In this document: positions 25,927 through 33,252 of the stretch, piece after piece | How positions within the stretch are numbered: position 1 is the stretch's first letter | Layout of the letters: each line of letters opens with the position of its first letter | Assembly: GCF_004006175.1 (NCBI RefSeq) | Contig: NZ_CP033219.1 | Coordinates: forward strand, 62,001-126,000 | DNA: 64,000 bases | Direction of reading: 5' to 3' | Source of the DNA: Parasedimentitalea marina | GTDB taxonomy: Bacteria > Pseudomonadota > Alphaproteobacteria > Rhodobacterales > Rhodobacteraceae | Notes under the pieces: model-generated | Databases searched by the model: none | What the model saw: the letters and a program-made list of their open reading frames with translations, nothing else | What the model was told of the DNA's origin: nothing | Program-made: the position numbers and the translations under genes

Positions 25927-26868
25927 TCAGGGGAGGCCCACCAGGGTGCTAACCCAAGAGATCATTAGCGGGACTGATATGATTGATGCCATGGTGGAAA
26001 ACAGAATCGTTGCTGAAACCCTCTGCGGCGCAACGCCGTAGTGCTGCGCCAGCATATAGACATTTCCCGCCACCGGCAGAGCTGCGGCCGAGATCACCAC
26101 AGTGGCCGAATAGGCATCCAGCGGCAGCAGCCACAATACTCCGATCGCGACCAAAATTGGGTGGCACACCAGCTTGGCAAAACTGAGCCAGACTGCAATC
26201 TGTACGCGTTCGGCTGATTTTCCCGCCAGCGAGGCTCCAATGGCAAATAGTGCCCCCGGCGTGGCCGCGCCGCCGAGAATTGTCAGGAACTCATTGACCG
26301 GCGCAGGCAATGGTAGGGCGAAAGCCGACCAGATGAGCCCGCAACAGATCGAAACGATCATTGGGTTCTTGACCAGCCCAGCACTCACCAGTTTGAACGT
26401 CGCCAGACCGAGCCCCGACCCCCGATCCGCATTGATCAGGATGACGATCAGTGACGAAAAGACCACGAGATCCACGCTGAGCACCAACATCATCGGCCCG
26501 ATCGAGGCTTCTCCAAACAGGATCACCATCATCGGCAGACCCAGAAAACCAACATTGCCAATGGCCCCGCACTGGGCCTCAACCGCGGCGGTCTGCATGT
26601 CCAAGCCGCGCAGTGCAGCGATCAGCGTGACCAATACATAGACCGCCATGGTTCCAGCCAGATAGCCAATGATCAGCCTTGGATCGAAAATTTCCGCAAA
26701 GGACAGGTTGGCCGAAAAGCGGAAGATCATCGCCGATAACGCAAAAAAGAATACAAATTTGGTTAGATAGGCGGTCGCTTCGGGGCTAAAGAAACGGGTC
26801 CGCCCAGCCCAATAACCAAGTCCAATAATCGCGAAAAAGGGCAGTGTTCTAAAAAAGATCTCTATCAT
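25927..26868 (-). CDS. AEC-family transporter
   Basis: A 313-residue membrane protein of the auxin efflux carrier family, with ten predicted membrane segments in two halves (first at about 5-22, last at about 290-310). Bacterial members export or take up small carboxylates such as malate or malonate; the substrate here is unknown. The ATG at 26868 was chosen because the hydrophobic segment begins right after it (MIEIFFRTLPFFAIIG). A TTG 42 bases upstream is the alternative, and neither has a strong ribosome binding site. It stands alone, with the composite repeat on its 5' side. Confidence 0.85.
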   Translation of the reverse strand: MIEIFFRTLPFFAIIGLGYWAGRTRFFSPEATAYLTKFVFFFALSAMIFRFSANLSFAEIFDPRLIIGYLAGTMAVYVLVTLIAALRGLDMQTAAVEAQCGAIGNVGFLGLPMMVILFGEASIGPMMLVLSVDLVVFSSLIVILINADRGSGLGLATFKLVSAGLVKNPMIVSICCGLIWSAFALPLPAPVNEFLTILGGAATPGALFAIGASLAGKSAERVQIAVWLSFAKLVCHPILVAIGVLWLLPLDAYSATVVISAAALPVAGNVYMLAQHYGVAPQRVSATILFSTMASIISVPLMISWVSTLVGLP

Positions 26869-26964
26869 ACGGCCAGTGGTATCCCGCTCCGAAGCAAAGG
26901 CATAGTTCAATTCGGCCTTTATCGGTGTTCCAGGCGCTCAATTCTTGAGCTATTTAGATCCGAC

Positions 26965-27192
26965 GCTCCCGCCCGTCGTCGGTCTCCTGACGGAGACGCT
27001 TCTCCCGTTGGGCCCGGCGCCATGCTTGCGCATGGCGGGTCATTATCGCCACTGTCTTGCAAGGGCCGCCGGGTAAAATCTCAGCGAGCTGATTTCTTTT
27101 TGACGAATATACTCCGGGGTCCGGGGCTGGCCCCGGCTGCGCCGCACTTGCGCGGCGCCATGCCCAAGTTCACAAGGTGTGAACGCGGGAGA
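26965..27192 (+). repeat. composite structured intergenic element, copy R
   Basis: A 228-bp element between GCTCCCGC (26965) and GCGGGAGA (27185-27192), in the same order as copy L: GCTCCCGCCCGTCGT; hairpin GTCTCC-tgac-GGAGAC; TCTCCCGTTGGGCCCGG; hairpin CGCCATGC-ttgc-GCATGGCG; a spacer with TTTCTTTTTG; GGGGTCCGGGGC-tg-GCCCCGG; hairpin CGCCGC/GCGGCG; CATGCCCAAGT; hairpin TTCACA-agg-TGTGAA. It fills most of the 339-bp gap 26869-27207. Stems differ in sequence from copy L but not in position. Confidence 0.8.
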
Positions 27193-27207
27193 CTTTGGAT
27201 TGAGGTG

Positions 27208-28182
27208 CTAGCCACTGCCGATTAACACTCCGGCACCGAGAACCAGTGCGCCGCCCAGTACGACCTGTAATGCGGCGCGCCAAAAAGGGGTCTCCATGTA
27301 TCTGTTTTGTATCCAGGCAATAGCCCAGAGTTCAACAAAAACCACGGCGATTGCCAAGCCTGTGGCGGTCCGAAAATCTGTTATCAGATAGGGTAAGGCA
27401 TGGCCCAGCCCGCCGACCGTGGTCATCACGCCCGATGCGAATCCTCGTTTGAAAGGAGAACCGCGTCCGGACAAGGCGCCATCGTCCGAGGCGGCCTCGG
27501 TGAAGCCCATCGAAATCCCGGCGCCAACTGAGGCCGCTATGCCGACCAAAAAGGTGGTCCAGGTATCCTGGGTCGCAAATGCAACGGCAAAGATCGGCGC
27601 CAGCGTGGACACCGAACCATCCATCAACCCGGCCAATCCCGGCTGAACCCAGGTCAGGATAAATTGTCGCCGCGCAGTATCATCCTCTTTTGCCAATGTG
27701 TCTTCGTTCAGGTGGTCCCGTTCCAGCCCCTCGGCTGTCGCTTGATGCCCGGCTTCTTCGGCCGCCAGATCCCCGAGCAGTTTACGGGTCTCGGCATCTT
27801 GGCTGCGTGCGGCGGCCGCCAGATAGAAACGCTCGGCATTTCGTTCCATCGCTTTGGCTTCGTCACGCATCCGTTCCAGGCTGAGGCTGTTTTGCAACCA
27901 GATCGGCCGACGGGCGTAAAACCCTGTCACGTGTTCACGGCGAATCAGCGGAATGGAGGGGCCAAAGCGATCCTGATGCAGCGCGATCAACAGGGTGCGG
28001 TGATGGTCCTCTTCGCTGGCCATGCCCTCAAACACGGCCGCCGTGGCGGGGAATTCATTGCGCATGCGCTCTGCGAAGCCACGAAATATCTGTGCGTCGT
28101 CTTCTTCGGATGAGATCGCCAGGGCGATGATTTCCTGCTCGTTCAAATCGGAAAACCGTTTGCGGTGTGAAAAAAGACGCAT
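27208..28182 (-). CDS. mbfA: MbfA: membrane-bound ferritin/iron exporter
   Basis: A fusion of an N-terminal ferritin-like (rubrerythrin) di-iron domain, about residues 12-160, with a C-terminal VIT1/CCC1-type membrane domain, about 175-324. MbfA exports iron and protects against iron and peroxide stress in rhizobia. Metal-ligand candidates include E26, E58, H61, E143 and H146 (SSEEDD, ASEEDHH, AAEEAGH). The membrane half contains VQPGLAGLMDGSVSTLAPIFA and GISMGFTEAASDDG, typical of the VIT family. The ATG at 28182 is chosen for the GAGGG 5 nt upstream. A perfect Irr-type palindrome lies 14 bp further upstream, so iron-dependent control is likely. Confidence 0.9.
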   Translation of the reverse strand: MRLFSHRKRFSDLNEQEIIALAISSEEDDAQIFRGFAERMRNEFPATAAVFEGMASEEDHHRTLLIALHQDRFGPSIPLIRREHVTGFYARRPIWLQNSLSLERMRDEAKAMERNAERFYLAAAARSQDAETRKLLGDLAAEEAGHQATAEGLERDHLNEDTLAKEDDTARRQFILTWVQPGLAGLMDGSVSTLAPIFAVAFATQDTWTTFLVGIAASVGAGISMGFTEAASDDGALSGRGSPFKRGFASGVMTTVGGLGHALPYLITDFRTATGLAIAVVFVELWAIAWIQNRYMETPFWRAALQVVLGGALVLGAGVLIGSG

Positions 28183-28196
28183 GCTGACCCTCATAA

Positions 28197-28211
28197 TTAG
28201 AATGATTCTAA
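28197..28211. promoter_or_regulatory. iron control element (Irr-type palindrome) upstream of mbfA
   Basis: TTAGAATGATTCTAA is a perfect 15-bp palindrome 14 bp upstream of the mbfA start. It matches the TTTAGAA-N-TTCTAAA type of iron control element bound by Irr in alphaproteobacteria, and mbfA is a known Irr target in rhizobia. Its overlap with the presumed promoter fits repression at low iron. Confidence 0.75.
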
Positions 28212-28321
28212 ATACCATTTTTATCAGATGGCACAAGACTGCGTGAGGGTGGTTGTTGAATATGGGGTCGGCGGGTTAAGTTGCCTCCCAAGACATTGGC
28301 CCGCGTCCTGAAGGAACTTAT

Positions 28322-28939
28322 ATGAATCAGCCAGCCACTATTCTACGGACCGGCCGCAAATTTGATCAGGTGCTGGAAGGCGCCCGCGACGTGTTTATGG
28401 CGGATGGGTTCGAAGGGGCGAGTGTTGACGATATTGCACGTGCTGCGGGAGTGTCCAAGGCGACATTGTACAGTTACTTTCCGGACAAACGTTTGCTGTT
28501 TATGGAGGTCGCGCGCCATGAGTGTGACCGCCAGGCTGGCGCAACGGTGGACATGATCGAGACCTGCTGCTCACCGCAACAGGTTTTGCAGGTTGCGGCG
28601 CGCCATATCCTGAGTGTTCTGTTGTCGGACTTTGGGCAAAAGATGTTCCGCATCTGTGTGGCCGAGGCAGAACGGTTTCCGGATCTTGGGCGCCAGTTCT
28701 ATGAAAGTGGTCCCATGGTGGTCCGGGCAAGGATCAGGGAATACCTGGAGCAGGCCACTGAGCGTGGCGAGCTGAGAATTGATGATTTCGATCTTGCTGC
28801 GGATCAACTGGCCGAGTTGTGCAAGGCAGACCTGTTCCCGCGTCTGATGTTCAATATTGATACTGATTTCACCGAGGCAGACCGAAATCGGGTCACCAAA
28901 GGCGCTGTTGAAACCTTCCTGGCCCGGTATGGCGTCTAA
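28322..28939 (+). CDS. TetR-family transcriptional regulator
   Basis: A 205-residue one-component regulator. The N-terminal helix-turn-helix spans about residues 15-60 (VFMADGFEGASVDDIARAAG, VSKATLYSYFPDKRLLF). The all-helical C-terminal ligand domain resembles the AefR-like or TetR_C_7 group. AAGGA precedes the ATG. It is divergent from mbfA, with about 140 bp between, and convergent with the cytochrome gene. Its target cannot be told: no efflux pump is adjacent on the same strand. Confidence 0.88.
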   Translation: MNQPATILRTGRKFDQVLEGARDVFMADGFEGASVDDIARAAGVSKATLYSYFPDKRLLFMEVARHECDRQAGATVDMIETCCSPQQVLQVAARHILSVLLSDFGQKMFRICVAEAERFPDLGRQFYESGPMVVRARIREYLEQATERGELRIDDFDLAADQLAELCKADLFPRLMFNIDTDFTEADRNRVTKGAVETFLARYGV

Positions 28940-28966
28940 AGCGGTCTTAGGTTCGTGTTCTCAGCG

Positions 28967-29455
28967 CTAGTGTGTAATGAACTCGTTCGGCTTCACTCGA
29001 AATCGGTCATGACAACTCAAACAGCTGTGCAGCACGTTGGGCAGGGTGCGACGTAACCCGTTAAGTGAATTGACGTTGAGCTGTCTGGCGGCTTGTTCTG
29101 AAGTGTCTGCGCGGGCGCGAAAATCGTCCCAATAGGTCCAGATTTCGGGGCGGGCGTTTGACAGCGGATCCTGATGTGGTTTCTTGAAAAGCCGCGATAT
29201 GCGGCCGCTGGTCTGGGTCAATACGCGCCGTGCCGCACGGGCATTGTTTGCGTTAAACGTCATGCGTCCGGCCATCATATCAATCAGGGTGGTCACCGCA
29301 TCCTGGGCGGATAGCATCTGGGCGACACGTTTCTTTACACCCTTATTGGTGATTTGTTCCTGCGCGGTAACGGCAGGCGCAGTCAGAGCCAGCGTTAGGG
29401 CCAGTGTCAGGGCCAGAATAGCAGCCGTTGTGAAGTGGAAAAGCCGGTGGCTCAC
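28967..29455 (-). CDS. cytochrome c'-like periplasmic protein
   Basis: A 162-residue exported c-type cytochrome of the cytochrome c' (four-helix) type. The signal peptide (about 1-30) has the odd hydrophobic run LALTLALTLALT, encoded by a 12-bp tandem DNA repeat (29388-29411). A single haem-binding site C145-L-S-C148-H149 lies near the C-terminus, as is normal for cytochrome c'. Such proteins bind NO or act in small electron transfers. A GTG start at 29455 is used because GGGGGGA lies just before it and because the signal peptide then starts correctly. The gene is divergent from imuB, with a LexA box in the shared region. Confidence 0.8.
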   Translation of the reverse strand: MSHRLFHFTTAAILALTLALTLALTAPAVTAQEQITNKGVKKRVAQMLSAQDAVTTLIDMMAGRMTFNANNARAARRVLTQTSGRISRLFKKPHQDPLSNARPEIWTYWDDFRARADTSEQAARQLNVNSLNGLRRTLPNVLHSCLSCHDRFRVKPNEFITH

Positions 29456-29503
29456 AATTGATCCCCCCGGCTGAGGAGTGCCATTGACCGAATCGAATAA
29501 ATG

Positions 29504-29518
29504 GAACAAAAAGAGAAC
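29504..29518 (+). promoter_or_regulatory. perfect LexA (SOS) box upstream of imuB
   Basis: GAAC-aaaaaga-GAAC is an exact match to the alphaproteobacterial LexA consensus GAAC-N7-GAAC. It lies 70 bp upstream of the imuB ATG and 48 bp from the cytochrome gene start on the other strand. ImuB genes are LexA targets in many alphaproteobacteria. Confidence 0.8.
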
Positions 29519-29588
29519 ATGCGTCATCCTGCCTATGATCGTACCCCAACATTATCACCTCACGCCAGAAGTCTGCACATAGCCCACC

Positions 29589-31268
29589 ATGTCTCATCGT
29601 CGTATTCTGTCGCTCTGGTTTCCGCGTTTAGGTGCTGAACGCATCATGCGGGCAAAACGGGGTGGCATGGCCGGGCCGCTGGCTGTGATCGAGGAACTAT
29701 CCAACACCCAGGTTATTTCTGCGTTAAATAATGCGGCTGTTTCCGAAGGCCTGTGGGTTGGACAACCAGTACGCGATGCGCATGCCATGTGCGGGCACCT
29801 GCTGACGCGCAGTCGCAACATCCCTGCCGAAGGGGCTTTTCTGACGGCGCTACAGCGCTGGGCGGGTAAATATAGTCCCTGGGTGGCGGAACAGGCTCCG
29901 GATGGGTTGGTGATTGATTTGACCGGCTGCGCACATCTGTTTGGTGGCGAGTCCGGGATGCTGACCCAGGTCGAAGAAGATTGCACCGACATGGGGCTTA
30001 GCGTGCAGCTGGGCATGGCCGATACCTTAGGTGCGGCCTGGGCCTTGGCCCGCTATGCCGGGGTGCAGGCGGGGTCAGACCGGTCGGGGGATGCTATCTC
30101 GCAAGAAGCGCGCGCGACCCGGGCCCGTGCGCAAAAACGTACGCCAAAAGACAGTGCCAAGCGGCGTCATTGGACCCGCGGTGGTGCTGCGCCGCAGACG
30201 GTGACCTTGCCACATGGGGTGGCGCGGATTGCTGAACCGGGACAGACCTATGGCGCACTTGCGCCACTGCCCGTGGCGGCGCTGCGGCTAGAGGGCACGA
30301 TGGTGTCCCAGTTGAACCGCCTGGGCCTGCGCCAGATTGGTGAATTGATGGACCAGCCCCGCGCCAGCCTGGCCCGTCGGTTTGGTCGTGGGTTGGTGAT
30401 GCGGCTGGATCAGGCCATGGGCAGCGCCCCTGAACCGGTCTCACCCGGCAGCGCTCCGGATCATTTCGCAGTGCGGCTGACCTTGCCCGAACCCATTGGG
30501 TTGATTGATGACCTGATGGCTGGGGTTGATCGCATGTTACCGCGCTTGTGTGCCCGCCTAGAGGCGCGTGGCAAGGGGGTGCGCAGCCTGCGGCTTGAGG
30601 CGCATCGCACGGATCAGGCCGCCGAGGTGGTGGTGGTTGGTCTGGCCCGCCCGCTGCGCGACCCGGCCCGCATTCGACCGCTGTTGGAAATGAAGCTGGA
30701 CCAGATAGATGCGGGTTTTGGCATCGATATGCTGCGGCTTGAGGCGCTGCAGGTTGAACCGATCCACGCGCGCACGGTGGCGGGGCATGTGCAGGCCGGG
30801 GCGGTGGCACAGCAGCGGGCAGACGGCGGCACTGGGCTTGAAGATCTGATTGGCCGTCTGGGTGCGCGGGTCGGGCTAGAGGCGATCACCCGCTACCATC
30901 CGGTCGACACCCACATCCCGGAAAAAACGGCCAAGGTTCTGGCTGCCGCCTGGTCCGAACCTGCTGAAAATTGGCCCGCTGCACCGCAGTCACGGCCGTT
31001 GTTGCTGTGGCCTCCGGAACTGGTCAACGCCAGTGACGGCCCGGTGTTGTCAGTCCAGTTTCGCTGGCGCGGGCAGGACTGGCAGCTGGCCCAGGCGCGC
31101 GGACCCGAACGGATCGCTCCGGAGTGGTGGCTGGATGACCCCAACTGGCGCAATGGGGTGCGGGATTATTGGGTGGTGGTGACCTCATCCGGGGCGCGGC
31201 TGTGGTTATTTTATGCGCATGGCGGTGGGTTGTCGGCGGGCTGGTTCTGTCAGGGCAGCTTTGCCTGA
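29589..31268 (+). CDS. imuB: ImuB: inactive Y-family polymerase-like mutasome subunit
   Basis: A 559-residue Y-family DNA polymerase relative that lacks the catalytic acidic residues and instead links ImuA/RecA and the beta clamp to DnaE2. It begins RRILSLWFPRLGAERIM, where active Y polymerases have an acidic DxD, and keeps DGLVIDLTGCAHLFGGE and a helix-hairpin-helix-like region (LNRLGLRQIGELMDQPRASL). A perfect LexA box lies 70 bp upstream. No imuA precedes it; the neighbour is a cytochrome on the other strand. dnaE2 is about 24 kb to the left. The usual imuA-imuB-dnaE2 cassette is therefore split here. The ATG at 29589 has no clear ribosome binding site. Confidence 0.9.
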   Translation: MSHRRILSLWFPRLGAERIMRAKRGGMAGPLAVIEELSNTQVISALNNAAVSEGLWVGQPVRDAHAMCGHLLTRSRNIPAEGAFLTALQRWAGKYSPWVAEQAPDGLVIDLTGCAHLFGGESGMLTQVEEDCTDMGLSVQLGMADTLGAAWALARYAGVQAGSDRSGDAISQEARATRARAQKRTPKDSAKRRHWTRGGAAPQTVTLPHGVARIAEPGQTYGALAPLPVAALRLEGTMVSQLNRLGLRQIGELMDQPRASLARRFGRGLVMRLDQAMGSAPEPVSPGSAPDHFAVRLTLPEPIGLIDDLMAGVDRMLPRLCARLEARGKGVRSLRLEAHRTDQAAEVVVVGLARPLRDPARIRPLLEMKLDQIDAGFGIDMLRLEALQVEPIHARTVAGHVQAGAVAQQRADGGTGLEDLIGRLGARVGLEAITRYHPVDTHIPEKTAKVLAAAWSEPAENWPAAPQSRPLLLWPPELVNASDGPVLSVQFRWRGQDWQLAQARGPERIAPEWWLDDPNWRNGVRDYWVVVTSSGARLWLFYAHGGGLSAGWFCQGSFA

Positions 31269-31332
31269 TGGTTCGCTGCGCGGCGAAGCGTTTTTGATAG
31301 GGTCGCAGCCCAGCCCGCGTTAGAGTGGTGCC

Positions 31333-32022
31333 ATGATAACACCTCGATTTGATATTCTGGGCCAGGCCATCAGCGACGCCAGCCGCACTCGCATGCTCTG
31401 CGAGCTGATGGAGGGACGCGCCTATACCAACAAAGAGCTGGCCAGCGCCGCCGGCATCACCCCACAAACTGCCACTGCGCATTTGCGGATGTTGCAGGAT
31501 GCCGGGCTGGTTTTGGCCGAAAAAAGTGGCCGCTGCGTTTATCACCGCCTGGCCAGTCCTGAGGTCGCCCAGGCACTGGAGCAACTGGCGGCAATTGCGC
31601 CGGCGGACAGTCTGTACCGCAATCAACAGCGCAAGGCTGGCGAACTGGCCACAGTGCGCAGTTGCTACGATCATCTCGCCGGCCCATTGGCGGTTGCCTT
31701 GACCAAGGCGTTCCTAACCCGCGGGATGCTGGTCGAGGACAACGGCGGGTATCGCGCGGTAACGTCCGACCTGTGGCACCGGATCGGGGTGGTCCTACCT
31801 GATCGCGTCGGGCGGCAGCCCTTTGTCCGGCCCTGTCTGGACTGGACTGAACGCCAGCCCCATGTGGCAGGGCCACTGGGACGGCAAATCCTGAACCACG
31901 GAATGGATCTGGGGTGGCTACAGCGACATGCCCATAAACGCGGACTATTGCTGACGGCACCGGGGCGGACGGCGTATGATCAGATCCTGGATTTTCGCCC
32001 TGCCGAGATGGCCTCTGGATAG
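31333..32022 (+). CDS. ArsR-type winged-helix regulator with C-terminal extension
   Basis: A 229-residue regulator. The ArsR-type winged helix spans about residues 8-90 (YTNKELASAAGITPQTATAHLRMLQ). The long second half has the conserved motif RSCYDHLAGPLAVAL and C-terminal helices ending KRGLLLTAPGRTAYDQIL. This larger ArsR class is common in proteobacteria and lacks a recognised metal site; ligands are unknown. It lies 64 bp after imuB in the same direction, probably with its own promoter. No obvious target gene adjoins it. Confidence 0.88.
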   Translation: MITPRFDILGQAISDASRTRMLCELMEGRAYTNKELASAAGITPQTATAHLRMLQDAGLVLAEKSGRCVYHRLASPEVAQALEQLAAIAPADSLYRNQQRKAGELATVRSCYDHLAGPLAVALTKAFLTRGMLVEDNGGYRAVTSDLWHRIGVVLPDRVGRQPFVRPCLDWTERQPHVAGPLGRQILNHGMDLGWLQRHAHKRGLLLTAPGRTAYDQILDFRPAEMASG

Positions 32023-32084
32023 TCTGACGCCCCATTGCAGGATTGCGGCTCCCATCCGGGCAGCGACCGCTTGGAGGCGACTGC

Positions 32085-32498
32085 ATGGGTTCGGATTTAT
32101 CTGGAAACGCAAACAGACTTGATTTGTTCAGCGATAGCGACGAGTCTGAGCGCATGAGTTTTCAACAAAAACCGACGTTACCCAGCCCCATTGCCCCCCA
32201 ACAGGTTGCCTTTGACAGGCGCGAACTTTCTGTAATCATGGCCCTGTACGGACGTATGGTTGCCGCAGGTGAGTGGCGCGATTATGGGATTTCCTGCTTG
32301 CGCGACCTGGCTGTGTTCTCGGTTTATAAACGCACCGCTGAACACCCGCTTTACCGGATCGAAAAACGCCCGAAACTGCGCCATCGGCAGGGGATGTATT
32401 CTGTGGTCAGTATGGACGGACAGATATTGAAACGCGGGCACGAGCTGAAAACGGTCCTTCGAGTGCTGGAACGCCAGTTGATCCGCGCGGTAAAGTAG
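32085..32498 (+). CDS. DUF2794 domain-containing protein
   Basis: A 137-residue cytoplasmic protein matching DUF2794, an alphaproteobacterial family of unknown function. The conserved core runs from VAFDRRELSVIMALYGRMVAAG through RDLAVFSVYKRT to YRIEKRPKLRHRQGMYSVV. The ATG at 32085 is chosen since GGAGG lies 7 nt upstream. An ATG at 32154 begins the conserved part directly but has a weak site. The positively charged, compact core could bind nucleic acid, but this is a guess. It is convergent with the NlpC/P60 gene, 10 bp apart. Confidence 0.85.
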   Translation: MGSDLSGNANRLDLFSDSDESERMSFQQKPTLPSPIAPQQVAFDRRELSVIMALYGRMVAAGEWRDYGISCLRDLAVFSVYKRTAEHPLYRIEKRPKLRHRQGMYSVVSMDGQILKRGHELKTVLRVLERQLIRAVK

Positions 32499-32508
32499 CG
32501 GCTGAAAT

Positions 32509-33252
32509 CTAGGTCAATCGCTTATGCGCTGTCACCGGGCCGTCGCCCTGTGCCAGAATCCTGTCGATAGCGGGCTGTAGCGGCTCCACTGCCACCGCCA
32601 TGTGAAACGCATTTGCATGGATCAGTGTTTCACTGTCCCGTACAAAGGCAACATGACCTTTCCAGAACAACAGGTCCCCACGCAGATAATTGCTGCCTTT
32701 GGGCGAGGCATAATTGCCCAATGCCCGTTCTTGCGGGCCGCTGTCGCCGGGGCAAGGGATACCGCAGGCCAGCAGCGACGCCTGCACCAGACCGGAGCAA
32801 TCAATGCCCAACCGGCTGTTGCCACCCCATAGGTACGGCGTACCCAGAAACACTTCGGCCACCGCAACCGGGTCAGTCATCTGTGTTTCAAGCGGCGACA
32901 GATGTGAGCTGGGGATGAAGCCCTCTGAGGTCTCAGTAAAGCGATCACCCTGAGACAGCACCTGTACCCGACTGCCAAAGCTCAGGCTGCGCAGGTCGGC
33001 GGATTTGAAATCCGGCTGCGTGTACACATGGGTTGCCAGCGCGCTGACCCAATGGGTGGTCGGGGCCGGTGCCCCCAGCGCCACGTTTGGCACATAGCCG
33101 GTATAGCCGTCCTTGGCCGCGATAACCTGTGACCAGCCGCCTTTTTCACCTTCTACAGTAACCTGTTCTCCCCAGATTAACTGCCGTTCGCGTGGGCCGT
33201 CTGGTTGACCCAGTAGGTCAACCACAGGCTGGATGATCTGCTGGCTGCTCAT
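32509..33252 (-). CDS. NlpC/P60 family cysteine peptidase with SH3-like domains
   Basis: A 247-residue C40 peptidase predicted to cut gamma-D-Glu-meso-DAP links in muropeptides. Bacterial SH3-like segments (about 10-60 and 70-120) precede the catalytic domain with Cys152 (GIDCSGLVQ), His200 (KGHVAFV) and His212 (LIHANAFH). There is no signal peptide, so it probably acts on recycled peptides in the cytoplasm. Its start overlaps the end of the M17 aminopeptidase gene by 4 bp, which fits joint use in peptide breakdown. Confidence 0.9.
   Translation of the reverse strand: MSSQQIIQPVVDLLGQPDGPRERQLIWGEQVTVEGEKGGWSQVIAAKDGYTGYVPNVALGAPAPTTHWVSALATHVYTQPDFKSADLRSLSFGSRVQVLSQGDRFTETSEGFIPSSHLSPLETQMTDPVAVAEVFLGTPYLWGGNSRLGIDCSGLVQASLLACGIPCPGDSGPQERALGNYASPKGSNYLRGDLLFWKGHVAFVRDSETLIHANAFHMAVAVEPLQPAIDRILAQGDGPVTAHKRLT

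Noticed and set aside
27022..27225. Open frame across the copy R repeat
   Set aside because: Same reason: it is read through a structured non-coding element, overlaps mbfA and has no homologous protein look.
29388..29411. 12-bp tandem repeat in the cytochrome c'-like gene as a mobile or CRISPR-like repeat
   Set aside because: It has only two units, is in frame, and encodes the hydrophobic core of the signal peptide. Simple slippage explains it.
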